From positions 1-5,663 of the forward strand of contig CAADUV010000057.1 in the NCBI GenBank assembly GCA_900752305.1: a stretch of 5,663 bases of DNA, read 5' to 3'. The notes under the pieces are model-generated. The model saw nothing but the letters and a program-made list of their open reading frames with translations. It searched no databases and was not told the origin of the DNA. This DNA comes from an uncultured Oscillospiraceae bacterium. Lineage in GTDB: Bacteria > Bacillota > Clostridia > Oscillospirales > Oscillospiraceae. Made by a program: the position numbers and the translations under genes. Shown piece by piece: positions 1-5,270 of the stretch (positions are counted from its first letter, which is position 1; every line of letters starts with the position of its first letter).

Positions 1-465
1 CTGAACGAGAACCTGCGGGAAATCTATATCGAAGCCTACACCCAGAAGGAGGCGTCCGAGTACATCCAGCAGGAGACCGCCAAGGAGCTGTACCAGATCT
101 TCGGCTCCTATCAGCCCCAACTGACCCCGCGTGATTTCTACGACATGGAGATCGGCTCGGCCAGCATCATGCGGGGTTACATGGCGCACCCCTGTGACGA
201 GGTGCTGACGCTGGAAAAGAAGGTGCGGCTGTTCCTGACCATGAGCCTGCGGGCGTACCACGTGCCGGCGGAGGAGATCGAGGCCGCCATCCGGTTTGTG
301 GAGGGGCTGGACATCCGTGCCATCGCGGAACAGGTGATGCAGGAGCTGTTCCAGGAGCTGGCGATGCACTTCGAGTTTTCCCTGGCGGAGCTTGCGGCAT
401 CGACGAAGCAGGAAGAAGCCACCACGTGTTCCCGCGGGAACGCCCAGACAGAAAGTGAGGTATGA
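1..465 (+). CDS. Probable TetR/AcrR-family transcriptional regulator, C-terminal part (5' end outside window)
   Basis: The frame is open from the first base of the window and gives 154 residues before TGA, so the start and the expected N-terminal helix-turn-helix lie to the left. What is visible is all-helical: NENLREIYIEAYTQKEASEY, then a Phe/Tyr-rich segment, 'IGSASIMRGYMAHPC', 'LEKKVRLFLTMSLRAY' and 'LDIRAIAEQVMQELFQEL'. This resembles the ligand-binding and dimerisation half of TetR-like repressors from gut Firmicutes. TetR proteins are usually about 190-220 residues, so roughly the last three quarters are here. The final 25 or so residues (from about LAELAAST) are polar, low in structure and unlike the rest, possibly a recent C-terminal extension. 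The stop codon overlaps an ATG and sits two bases before the preferred start of the surface-protein gene, which suggests one operon. The family call rests on fold-like pattern only, because the DNA-binding domain is not visible. Confidence 0.6.
   Translation: MNENLREIYIEAYTQKEASEYIQQETAKELYQIFGSYQPQLTPRDFYDMEIGSASIMRGYMAHPCDEVLTLEKKVRLFLTMSLRAYHVPAEEIEAAIRFVEGLDIRAIAEQVMQELFQELAMHFEFSLAELAASTKQEEATTCSRGNAQTESEV
428..441. promoter_or_regulatory. 14-bp perfect palindrome just upstream of the surface-protein start
   Basis: GTTCCCGCGGGAAC reads identically on both strands. It lies 26 bases before the ATG at 468, inside the atypical tail of the regulator gene. It could be an operator for a dimeric repressor, a short RNA hairpin (5-bp stem, CGCG loop) affecting coupling, or chance. 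A perfect 14-mer palindrome is only mildly unlikely in a window of this size. A shorter palindrome, CACGTG, overlaps its left end at 423-428. Confidence 0.3.
455..460 (+). promoter_or_regulatory. Ribosome binding site deciding the surface-protein start at 468
   Basis: GTGAGG lies seven bases before the ATG at 468 but only one base before the ATG at 462. That spacing favours 468 as the true start, giving MKRRLLS, a normal signal-peptide beginning. The earlier ATG would add only Met-Thr. The site is within the last codons of the regulator gene, consistent with coupled translation. Confidence 0.6.
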
Positions 466-467
466 CC

Positions 468-2369
468 ATGAAAAGACGATTGCTCAGCATCCTGCTCCTA
501 TGCAGTATGGTGCTGACCACGCTGCCTGCGACGGCTTTCGCCGAGGAGGGGCAGGACGCTCCCGTTGCGGAAACGCCCGTGTGCAGCTGCGAGACGGCTT
601 GCACGGAGGAGGGCATGAACGCAGACTGCCCCATCTGCGGTGCGGAAGGCGCTGCGCTGGGAGCCTGCCAAAAATACGTCCCGGCGGCGGAAGCAGCGGA
701 AGCCGAGCCGGAACCGGAGCAGCAGCCGGAGGAAGAACCGGAGCAGCCGGAAGGACAGCCGGAGAAAGAACCGGAACCCCCCGCGCAGGCACTCGCTCCG
801 GCGGTGCAGAGCGCGGAGGGGGCGGGGATGCCGGTCACCTATGCGGATGTGACTACGGTCTCCACGGAGAAGGAGCTGATCAACGCGCTAAAGGGCGACT
901 CGGCTACTACTACCGTCAAGCTGACGCAGGATGTGACACTGACGGCTACGCTGGAAGCCAGAGGCGATGTTACACTGGATCTGAACGGCAAGGTACTGAA
1001 CCTGAACAGCAAGCAAATCACTGTGAACCGAGATACGTTGACACTGAGCGACAGTAATCCTAATGCGGAACACAGGTTCAAGGAAGATGCCACGGGACTG
1101 TGGGTGCTGGACAACAGCGGCGATAAAACCGTTCGTGGCGGCGTCATCACCGGCGGCGAGGCAACAAATGGCGGTGGCGTGCGTACACAACGAAGCGGCA
1201 AGCTCATTATGACTGGCGGCAATATCGTGGGCTGCAGCGCAACAAATGGTGGCGGTGTGTATATAGGCGGAACCGCCACTGAAAATAATTTTTTCACCAT
1301 GGAGGGCGGCAGTATCGTGGGCTGCACTGCAAGTTCCGAGGGCGGCGGCGTGTGTGTAGCACCGGGCAAAACGTTCACCATGGAGAAGGGAAGCATCAAG
1401 AGCTGCAAAGTTACCAGCTCTGCCAACAGCACTTTTGGCGGCGGTGTGTGCGTAAGAGGCACATTCACCATGACCGGCGGCGAGATCACGGGCTGCAGGG
1501 TTGCGGTTGGCTCTGCTGACTGTTCCGCTATGGGCGGCGGCGTGCATGTGGACGGCACCTTCGGCACCTTCAATATGGGCGGAACTGCGAAGATCACCAG
1601 CTGTATTTCCGGTTCCGACCTCGGCAATGGCGTGTATATCCTCAGCGGCACCATGACGATGGACGGCGGAGAAATCGCCAACTGCAACGATGAGGGGCAC
1701 ACTTGGGGAGTCTATATCACCGGCCACGAGGACGGCAGAGGCTGTTTGGATGCCAGAGGCGGGAAGATAAAAAACAAAGTGTTCTCCTCTGGTGGTACCA
1801 TCAAAAATAGTGGGACGTCCGGCGGCACCGTTTTTGAAGCGTCAGTTGAGGACAATATCACTACCAATCCCGACGGCAGCTTCGCTTCCGCCAGTACCAT
1901 CTCCGGCGGCCACTTCAAGGATAAGGTGACGAACGTAGCTCGCTGCACCATCTCCGGCGGTACGTTCGAAGGCCAGGTGACGAATAGCGGCGACATTACC
2001 GGTGGCAACTTCAAAGATAAGGTGACGAACAACGCTGGCGGCACCATCAGCAAGGGCACCTTCGAAGACAAGGTGACGAATAATGGCACCATCAACAACG
2101 GCACCTTCAAAGGTGAGGTGACAAACAACGGCATCATGACCGGCGGCACCTCGGAAAAGGGCGTTACGGGCAACAAGCCCAACAACACCAAAGTCACCGT
2201 GACGTTCGACACCGACGGCGGCTCAACGGCACCTGCGGCACAGTATTTCCTGTCCGACAGCGGCAAAGTCGCCCGGCTGCTGATCCGACAAAAACGGGTT
2301 ACGCCTTTACCGACTGGTACGACGGCGATACAGTATATGACTTTAGTAAGACGGTCACCAAAGACCTGA
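468..2369 (+). CDS. N-terminal frame of the surface protein: signal peptide, acidic stalk, beta-helix
   Basis: This frame encodes 633 residues from the ATG at 468. The signal peptide MKRRLLSILLLCSMVLTTLP continues to an AFA cleavage site before EEGQ. A cluster of six cysteines follows (CSCETAC, CPIC, GAC), then a Glu/Pro/Gln-rich stalk. A beta-rich cap ('LTQDVTLTATLEA', 'VTLDLNGKVLNL') leads into about seven pectin-lyase-like rungs with GGxIxxC and GGGVxV motifs. Next is an array of about six units around FKDKVTN. The frame then enters an InlB_B-like module (VTVTFDTDGGSTAPAAQYF) and loses sense after SDSGKVA. The last 32 or so residues (ARLLIRQKRV onward) are out-of-frame and end at TGA. The module's true continuation, AADPTKTGYAFTDWYDG, is in the -1 frame from 2276. 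If translated as written, the product would be secreted but not attached to the wall. Confidence 0.85.
   Translation: MKRRLLSILLLCSMVLTTLPATAFAEEGQDAPVAETPVCSCETACTEEGMNADCPICGAEGAALGACQKYVPAAEAAEAEPEPEQQPEEEPEQPEGQPEKEPEPPAQALAPAVQSAEGAGMPVTYADVTTVSTEKELINALKGDSATTTVKLTQDVTLTATLEARGDVTLDLNGKVLNLNSKQITVNRDTLTLSDSNPNAEHRFKEDATGLWVLDNSGDKTVRGGVITGGEATNGGGVRTQRSGKLIMTGGNIVGCSATNGGGVYIGGTATENNFFTMEGGSIVGCTASSEGGGVCVAPGKTFTMEKGSIKSCKVTSSANSTFGGGVCVRGTFTMTGGEITGCRVAVGSADCSAMGGGVHVDGTFGTFNMGGTAKITSCISGSDLGNGVYILSGTMTMDGGEIANCNDEGHTWGVYITGHEDGRGCLDARGGKIKNKVFSSGGTIKNSGTSGGTVFEASVEDNITTNPDGSFASASTISGGHFKDKVTNVARCTISGGTFEGQVTNSGDITGGNFKDKVTNNAGGTISKGTFEDKVTNNGTINNGTFKGEVTNNGIMTGGTSEKGVTGNKPNNTKVTVTFDTDGGSTAPAAQYFLSDSGKVARLLIRQKRVTPLPTGTTAIQYMTLVRRSPKT
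1137..1718 (+). repeat. Beta-helix rung repeats with an in-register cysteine
   Basis: About seven degenerate units of roughly 22-35 residues follow the pattern GGxIxxC, a variable turn, then GGGVxV. The Ile-containing strands read GGNIVGC, GGSIVGC, KGSIKSC, GGEITGC, TAKITSC and GGEIANC. The closing strands read GGGVRT, GGGVYI, GGGVCV, GGGVCV, GGGVHV, GNGVYI and WGVYI. The pattern matches right-handed parallel beta-helix (pectin-lyase-like) surface proteins. Nucleotide similarity between neighbouring units is partial, for example around 1214-1260 versus 1303-1353, so the repeats are old but still recognisable in DNA. Confidence 0.75.
1896..2175 (+). repeat. Tandem 'KDKVTN' repeats, about six units of 14-17 residues
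   Basis: Successive units contain GGHFKDKVTN, GGTFEGQVTN, GGNFKDKVTN, KGTFEDKVTN, NGTFKGEVTN and a degenerate GGTSEKGVTGN. They are separated by short linkers such as NNAGGTIS. At DNA level the core TTCrArGrykAGGTGACrAA recurs (r and y mark variable bases), so recombination between units could change copy number. Each unit plausibly forms one narrow beta-helix or beta-solenoid turn that continues the rod. Confidence 0.75.
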
Positions 2370-2388
2370 CCCTCAAAGCACATTGGCT
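2189..2388 (+). other. InlB_B-like (Listeria-Bacteroides repeat) module, split by frameshift
   Basis: In the original frame the module begins VTVTFDTDGGSTAPAAQYF. In the -1 frame it ends TKTGYAFTDWYDGDTVYDFS followed by DLTLKAHW. This is the usual layout of the family: a VTFDxxGG opening, a PTKTGYxFxxWY centre and an LTLKAxW close. The match across the break is what proves the frame is disrupted rather than naturally terminated. Confidence 0.8.
2272..2274 (+). other. Frameshift site 1: one C missing in a C-run
   Basis: The sequence reads GTC GCC CGG CTG in the upstream frame. Adding one C to this CCC gives GTC GCC CCG GCT GCT GAT, encoding VAPAADPTKTGY, which is exactly what the InlB_B-like module needs. 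The downstream frame stays open from 2276 to 3733. Confidence 0.8.
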
Positions 2389-3733
2389 CAAAACCATCCC
2401 CGGCAAGGGCACGGAAGAAAGCCCTTACCAAATTTCCAACGCAGAAGACCTGAAGGTTTTCCGCAACATCGTCAACGGCATAGACGGCCAGACGCAGAAC
2501 ACCAGCGCCTGCGGCAAGCTGACAGCGAACATCGACTTGGAAAACGAGGAATGGACGCCGATCGGTAAAAATGATACTTCGCCCTATGAAGGCATCTTTA
2601 AAGGTGAGCATTATACCATCAAGGGGCTGAAGGTAACGAGCGGCGAGTATGCGGGCTTGTTTGGTTACATCAGGGGTGCCACCATTGCTGACGTGACCCT
2701 GACGGGCGGCAGCATTAGCACCACAGGCAAATATGCCGGTGGTATCGTGGCGTATGCCCAGAGTGGCACCATTACAGGCTGCGGCAATGAGAATCCTGTG
2801 ACCGGCGGCAGCGCCACTTGTGTCGGCGGTATCGTGGGAGCTATTCGTGGCAGCATTAGGATTGACAGCAGCTATAACACCGGCACCATTGCAGGTACGA
2901 GCGATAATAATCTTATAAGTTGTGTTGGCGGCCTCATAGGAAGGAGCTTCGTTGATAGCCCGAAAGTCATAGACTGCTATAATACTGGCGCAGTCCGTAC
3001 AGGGAAATACGTTGGCGGTCTCAGTGGCTACACCGAGGGCTCGGATTGTTTCTTCTTCTCCTGTTACAATACAGGTTCTGTGACAGATGGAACGCAAGTC
3101 GGCGACATCACGGGCGATAAGGCTCATTGTTCTAGTTGCTACCATCTGAAGACATCAAACAACGATTATGGCAACGGGCAGTCAGAAGAAGCGGAGTCCA
3201 AAACAGCCAAGGAATTTGCCAACGGCACCGTGCTGAAGCTGCTGAAAGAGAACAACGGTGACAAGCGCACCGGAGGCGACCCCTGGGACACCGAATGTAA
3301 GTATCTGCCCGCTGCCGGGAAGACCCTGCCGGTCTTTGCGCGGCAGAATCTTACAACGGAGCATACGCACGTCTGGAGCGATTGGACCTCCAACGGCGAC
3401 AACACCCACACCCGCAGCTGTACGGTATGCTTTGAAAAAGAGACCGAGGACTGCCACGGCGGCACGGCCACCTGCACGGCGAAGGCGAAGTGCGAGGATT
3501 GTCAGGCCGAGTACGGCGAGCTGGCAGCCCACCAGTTCACGGCAGAGACGGTCGCGGAATCCTATCTGGCGTCTGCCGCCACCTGCACGGAACCGGCGGT
3601 CTACTACACGTCCTGCGCGGCTTGCGGCGCAAAGGGCACCGAGATCTTTACCGTTGGCTCCCCCCCTGGACCACGATTGGGGCGACTGGACGTCCAACGG
3701 CAACGGCACCCACACCCGCACCTGTTCCCGTGA
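2276..3733 (+). CDS. Middle frame of the surface protein: InlB_B end, GLUG-like repeats, first Trp/Cys module
   Basis: This frame is open from the first frameshift and has no upstream start of its own. The earliest plausible initiator is a weak TTG at 2537 with no convincing ribosome binding site, so I treat the segment as an internal part of the big gene. It begins with the second half of the InlB_B-like module, then GKGTEESPYQISNAEDLKVF, a lead-in often seen before GLUG domains. GLUG-like units follow: YAGLFGYIRG, YAGGIVAYAQSG, CVGGIVGAIRG, CVGGLIGRS and YVGGLSGYTEG, with YNTG turns between them. After a WDTECKYLP segment comes the first Trp/Cys module (about 3359-3535) and a further CxxC segment, SCAACGAKGTEIF. 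At 3666 it runs out of frame (PPGPRLGRLDV onward) and stops at TGA. Confidence 0.7.
   Translation, partial: AADPTKTGYAFTDWYDGDTVYDFSKTVTKDLTLKAHWLKTIPGKGTEESPYQISNAEDLKVFRNIVNGIDGQTQNTSACGKLTANIDLENEEWTPIGKNDTSPYEGIFKGEHYTIKGLKVTSGEYAGLFGYIRGATIADVTLTGGSISTTGKYAGGIVAYAQSGTITGCGNENPVTGGSATCVGGIVGAIRGSIRIDSSYNTGTIAGTSDNNLISCVGGLIGRSFVDSPKVIDCYNTGAVRTGKYVGGLSGYTEGSDCFFFSCYNTGSVTDGTQVGDITGDKAHCSSCYHLKTSNNDYGNGQSEEAESKTAKEFANGTVLKLLKENNGDKRTGGDPWDTECKYLPAAGKTLPVFARQNLTTEHTHVWSDWTSNGDNTHTRSCTVCFEKETEDCHGGTATCTAKAKCEDCQAEYGELAAHQFTAETVAESYLASAATCTEPAVYYTSCAACGAKGTEIFTVGSPPGPRLGRLDVQRQRHPHPHLFP
2640..3120 (+). repeat. GLUG-like repeat array
   Basis: Five or so units contain a glycine-rich G[GL][IL]xG core: AGLFGYI, AGGIVAY, VGGIVGA, VGGLIGR and VGGLSGY. 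They alternate with 'YNTGxV/I' turns (SSYNTGTI, DCYNTGAV, SCYNTGSV). This is the layout of GLUG motifs found in surface and protease-like proteins of Firmicutes and Bacteroidetes. As in the beta-helix, many units carry a cysteine near the turn. Confidence 0.7.
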
Positions 3734-3848
3734 CGCCACCCACACCGAGACCGGCGACTGCACCGGCGGCACGGCAACCTGCATGGCGAAAGCGGAATGT
3801 GAGACCTGCGGCGAGCCGTACGGCGAGACCGACCCGGACAACCACGCC
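3359..3848 (+). repeat. Two copies of a Trp/Cys-rich module
   Basis: Copy one (about 3359-3535) reads HVWSDWTSNGDNTHTRSC, then CHGGTATCTAKAKCEDC, then YGE. Copy two (from about 3666) reads HDWGDWTSNGNGTHTRTC, then CTGGTATCMAKAECETC, then YGE. Conserved features are the WxxWTSNG opening, THTRxC, CxGGTATC and a CxxC pair, suggesting a small metal-binding or disulfide-stabilised fold. The segment between them has another CxxC (SCAACG). A related degenerate copy (HTFGDWNVTKK, then TCAVCEYH) follows at about 3938-4030. Similar modules sit next to the wall anchor in many gut Clostridia surface proteins. Their function is unknown to me. Confidence 0.7.
3660..3666 (+). other. Frameshift site 2: C7 homopolymer with one extra C
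   Basis: Seven consecutive C follow GGCT. Read in the middle frame this gives VGSPPGPRLG and a stop at 3733. With six C it reads VGSPLDHDWGDW and enters the second Trp/Cys module cleanly. It is the longest C-run I noticed in the window and the classic substrate for slipped-strand mispairing, but also for base-calling errors. Confidence 0.8.
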
Positions 3849-4250
3849 GATGGCTGCTATCCGGAGTGGACCATCTCTAAGACCCAGCACCAGGAGAAGT
3901 ACACCCTCTGCGGTCAGGTGCTGGTAGCCCAGGCGGAACACACCTTCGGTGACTGGAACGTTACCAAAAAGGCGACCACCAAAGAGAAGGGCGAACAGGA
4001 ACGCACCTGTGCGGTCTGCGAGTACCATCAGTTCGAGACCATCCCGGTCAAGAGCAGCAGCAAGAGCGGCAAGGACAGTGGCAAGGCCACTAAGACCACC
4101 AAGCACACCAAGGCGGCCAAGGACGCCAAAAACGGTTCCCCTAAGACCGGCGACAGCAGCAACGTGCCCCTGTGGACAGCTCTGCTGTGCGTCAGCGCTG
4201 TCGGGGTCACCGGCACCGTCCTGACCAGAAAGAAAAAGCGGACAAAGTAA
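3666..4250 (+). CDS. C-terminal frame of the surface protein: second Trp/Cys module and wall anchor
   Basis: The segment starts in frame at the CTG spanning 3666-3668 and runs to TAA at 4248-4250. It has no start codon or ribosome binding site of its own that I believe, so it depends on the upstream parts. It holds the second Trp/Cys module, a partial third (HTFGDWNVTKKATTKEKGEQ, then CAVC), then a segment rich in Lys, Ser, Thr and Gly (SSSKSGKDSGKATKTTKHTK) suited to crossing the peptidoglycan. The end is SPKTGDSSNVPLWTALLCVS, a hydrophobic helix, and RKKKRTK, a complete sortase sorting signal. Open frame extends left of 3666 in this phase (to about 3258), but that part is Arg/Pro-rich shadow of the middle frame and not real. 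Confidence 0.75.
   Translation: MDHDWGDWTSNGNGTHTRTCSRDATHTETGDCTGGTATCMAKAECETCGEPYGETDPDNHADGCYPEWTISKTQHQEKYTLCGQVLVAQAEHTFGDWNVTKKATTKEKGEQERTCAVCEYHQFETIPVKSSSKSGKDSGKATKTTKHTKAAKDAKNGSPKTGDSSNVPLWTALLCVSAVGVTGTVLTRKKKRTK
4137..4250 (+). other. Sortase sorting signal (SPKTG motif, membrane helix, basic tail)
   Basis: SPKTGD is followed by about 20 mostly hydrophobic residues (VPLWTALLCVSAVGVTGTVL) and then RKKKRTK, the standard three-part signal. The motif departs from LPXTG in position one. (S/P)PXTG sites are known substrates of the class B sortase of Clostridioides difficile, so a related sortase elsewhere in this genome is expected. None is encoded in the window. Confidence 0.8.
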
Positions 4251-4270
4251 CCGAAACGGAAACCGGTTAC
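4247..4270 (+). other. Short inverted repeat over the stop codon of the surface protein
   Basis: GTAACCG (4247-4253) and CGGTTAC (4264-4270) form a 7-bp stem with a 10-base loop that includes the TAA stop. There is no T-run after it, so it is not a terminator by itself. It could protect the mRNA 3' end or be incidental. Confidence 0.3.
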
Positions 4271-4285
4271 CGCTCCATAAACAAA

Positions 4286-4323
4286 AAGAAAGCTGTGTGA
4301 AGGAACATTCACACAGCTTTTTT
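4286..4323. terminator. Bidirectional Rho-independent terminator between convergent genes
   Basis: AAAGCTGTGTGAA (4289-4301) pairs perfectly with TTCACACAGCTTT (4308-4320), giving a 13-bp stem and a 6-base loop (GGAACA). Six T follow on the + strand (4318-4323, partly in the stem). On the - strand the A-rich left flank (ACAAAAAGAA) supplies the U-tract. It ends transcription of the surface-protein gene and begins four bases past the transporter stop codon, so it probably serves both. Confidence 0.9.
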
Positions 4324-4326
4324 CAA

Positions 4327-5235
4327 TCAAGATTCCGTTTTCTGTTTCCCCTCCAAAATGGGCAGCTGGGAGATGAGCACTGCGGCGAAGATGAGGGCGC
4401 AGCCGAAGAACTCCCGGCTGGTGGGCACCTGGCTCAGCAGCAGGATGCCGCCCAGGACGGAGAACACCGACTCCAGGCTCATGAGCAGGGTCGCCACCGT
4501 GGGGGCGGCGTACTGCTGTCCCACCACCTGCAAGGTGTAGGCCACACCGCAGGAGAGGATGCCGGCGTACAGAATGGCGGGCAGAGCGCCCTGGATGGCG
4601 CTCCAGGTGGGGTGCTCGAAGAGGAACATGACGATGCCAGAGAGGACGCCAGTGGTCAGCAACTGGATGAAAGACAGCTTGATGGCGTCGGTGCTGGACA
4701 CGAAGTGATCCACGCACAGGATGTGGAAGCAGAAGCAGAGGGAACAGAGGATGGTCAACGTGTCCCCACGGGACAGCACCAGCGGGCCGTTGATGCTCAG
4801 GAAGTAGAACCCGACCGCGGCCACCACCACGCAGCCCCAAATCTTCGCCGGCACCTTCTTATGGAAGAACAGGCCGAACACGGGCACTAGGATGATGTAC
4901 ATGGAGGTGATGAACCCGGACTTGCCCACGGTGGTGTAGGCCAGCCCCACCTGTTGGAAGGAGGCGGCGAAGGTCATCACGACGCCGCAGGCCAGACCGC
5001 CCTTGAGCAGGGTCTTCTTTTCCGCCTGGGTCATCTCGCGATAGGTGCCTGCCTTCTTCTTGCGGCTGTCCGAGACCAGGATGACCGGCACCAGGGTCAG
5101 CGCACCCAGGAGGTAACGGCTGGACTGGAAGGTAAAGGGGCCAACGTGATCCATCCCCACGGTCTGCGCCACGAACGCAAACCCCCAGATGATGGCGGCC
5201 AGCAGCAGCGCTGCGCTGGCGTACAGCTTCTTCAT
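4327..5235 (-). CDS. EamA/DMT-family transporter (10 transmembrane helices)
   Basis: This is a complete integral membrane protein of 302 residues, the usual size for the family. About ten hydrophobic segments can be seen, near residues 5-26, 38-55, 78-97, 107-125, 131-148, 157-177, 186-206, 217-236, 242-268 and 274-292, arranged as two EamA repeats. Family signatures include AAIIWGFAFVAQ in helix 1, SSRYLLGALTL in helix 2, 'TTVGKSGFITSMYIILVPVF' in helices 3-4, and LLMSLESVFSVLGGILLLSQ with GCALIFAAVLISQL in the last two. DMT carriers of this kind move small metabolites or amino acids, often outward, but the substrate cannot be predicted here. The ATG at 5235 is preceded by a strong ribosome binding site. 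The gene is convergent with the surface-protein gene and appears to be transcribed alone or as the distal gene after the unknown one to its right. Confidence 0.92.
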   Translation of the reverse strand: MKKLYASAALLLAAIIWGFAFVAQTVGMDHVGPFTFQSSRYLLGALTLVPVILVSDSRKKKAGTYREMTQAEKKTLLKGGLACGVVMTFAASFQQVGLAYTTVGKSGFITSMYIILVPVFGLFFHKKVPAKIWGCVVVAAVGFYFLSINGPLVLSRGDTLTILCSLCFCFHILCVDHFVSSTDAIKLSFIQLLTTGVLSGIVMFLFEHPTWSAIQGALPAILYAGILSCGVAYTLQVVGQQYAAPTVATLLMSLESVFSVLGGILLLSQVPTSREFFGCALIFAAVLISQLPILEGKQKTES

Positions 5236-5240
5236 GGTAT

Positions 5241-5246
5241 CACCTC
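5241..5246 (-). promoter_or_regulatory. Ribosome binding site of the EamA transporter
   Basis: On the - strand GAGGTG lies five bases before the ATG, a strong Shine-Dalgarno match that fixes the start at 5235. Confidence 0.8.
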
Positions 5247-5270
5247 GTGAATCAAAATGGAATGTAGTCC

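Larger units (their letters stand above)
468..4250 (+). pseudogene. Large cell-wall-anchored multi-repeat surface protein, interrupted by two compensating frameshifts
   Basis: Restoring one C at 2272-2274 and removing one from the C7 run at 3660-3666 gives a single protein of about 1260 residues. Domain order: signal peptide (1-25, cleaved after AFA); Cys cluster (about 39-67); acidic Pro/Glu stalk (about 73-110); beta-helix cap and rungs (about 120-420); KDKVTN-type repeats (about 475-570); InlB_B-like module; GLUG-like repeats; two Trp/Cys modules; Lys/Thr/Ser-rich stretch; SPKTGD; membrane helix; RKKKRTK. This is the plan of a sortase-anchored adhesin or matrix protein on a Gram-positive cell. 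The ligand cannot be told from sequence. As written, only the N-terminal 633 residues would be made from the normal start, without an anchor. I label it a pseudogene only because the frame is broken. Both lesions are in C-runs, and the flanking domains show no other damage, so sequencing error or phase variation fits as well as decay. Confidence 0.75.

Noticed and set aside
468..510. Lipoprotein signal (LLLC at residues 9-12)
   Set aside because: The residues before Cys do not fit a lipobox (no Ala/Gly/Ser at -1), whereas a standard AFA signal peptidase I site follows at residue 25.
839..1702. Long minus-strand open frames (287 and 279 codons) opposite the beta-helix
   Set aside because: Pro/Leu/Thr-rich low-complexity translations are the antisense of GGC/GGT-rich rungs. 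The two frames also overlap each other.
1137..2175. CRISPR array or tandem noncoding repeats
   Set aside because: The repeats are in frame, degenerate, protein-level units of varying length, with no constant direct repeat and spacer pattern.
1712..3145. 477-codon open frame on the minus strand opposite the surface protein
   Set aside because: It is a codon-bias shadow of Gly/Thr-rich repeats. It has no ribosome binding site and incoherent composition, and the + strand frames here contain clear InlB_B-like and GLUG-like modules.
2537..3733. Independent gene starting at TTG 2537
   Set aside because: No convincing ribosome binding site was seen, and the same frame continues meaningfully upstream to 2276 through the InlB_B-like module, so this is an internal part of the larger gene.
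4028..4840. 270-codon minus-strand open frame crossing the terminator
   Set aside because: It runs through the 13-bp terminator hairpin and is out of frame with the obvious EamA transporter. The Arg/His/Pro-rich product is typical of a shadow frame.
4297..4890. 197-codon plus-strand open frame opposite the transporter
   Set aside because: The Gln/Glu/His/Gly-rich translation is the antisense of membrane-helix codons, and its start lies inside the terminator stem.
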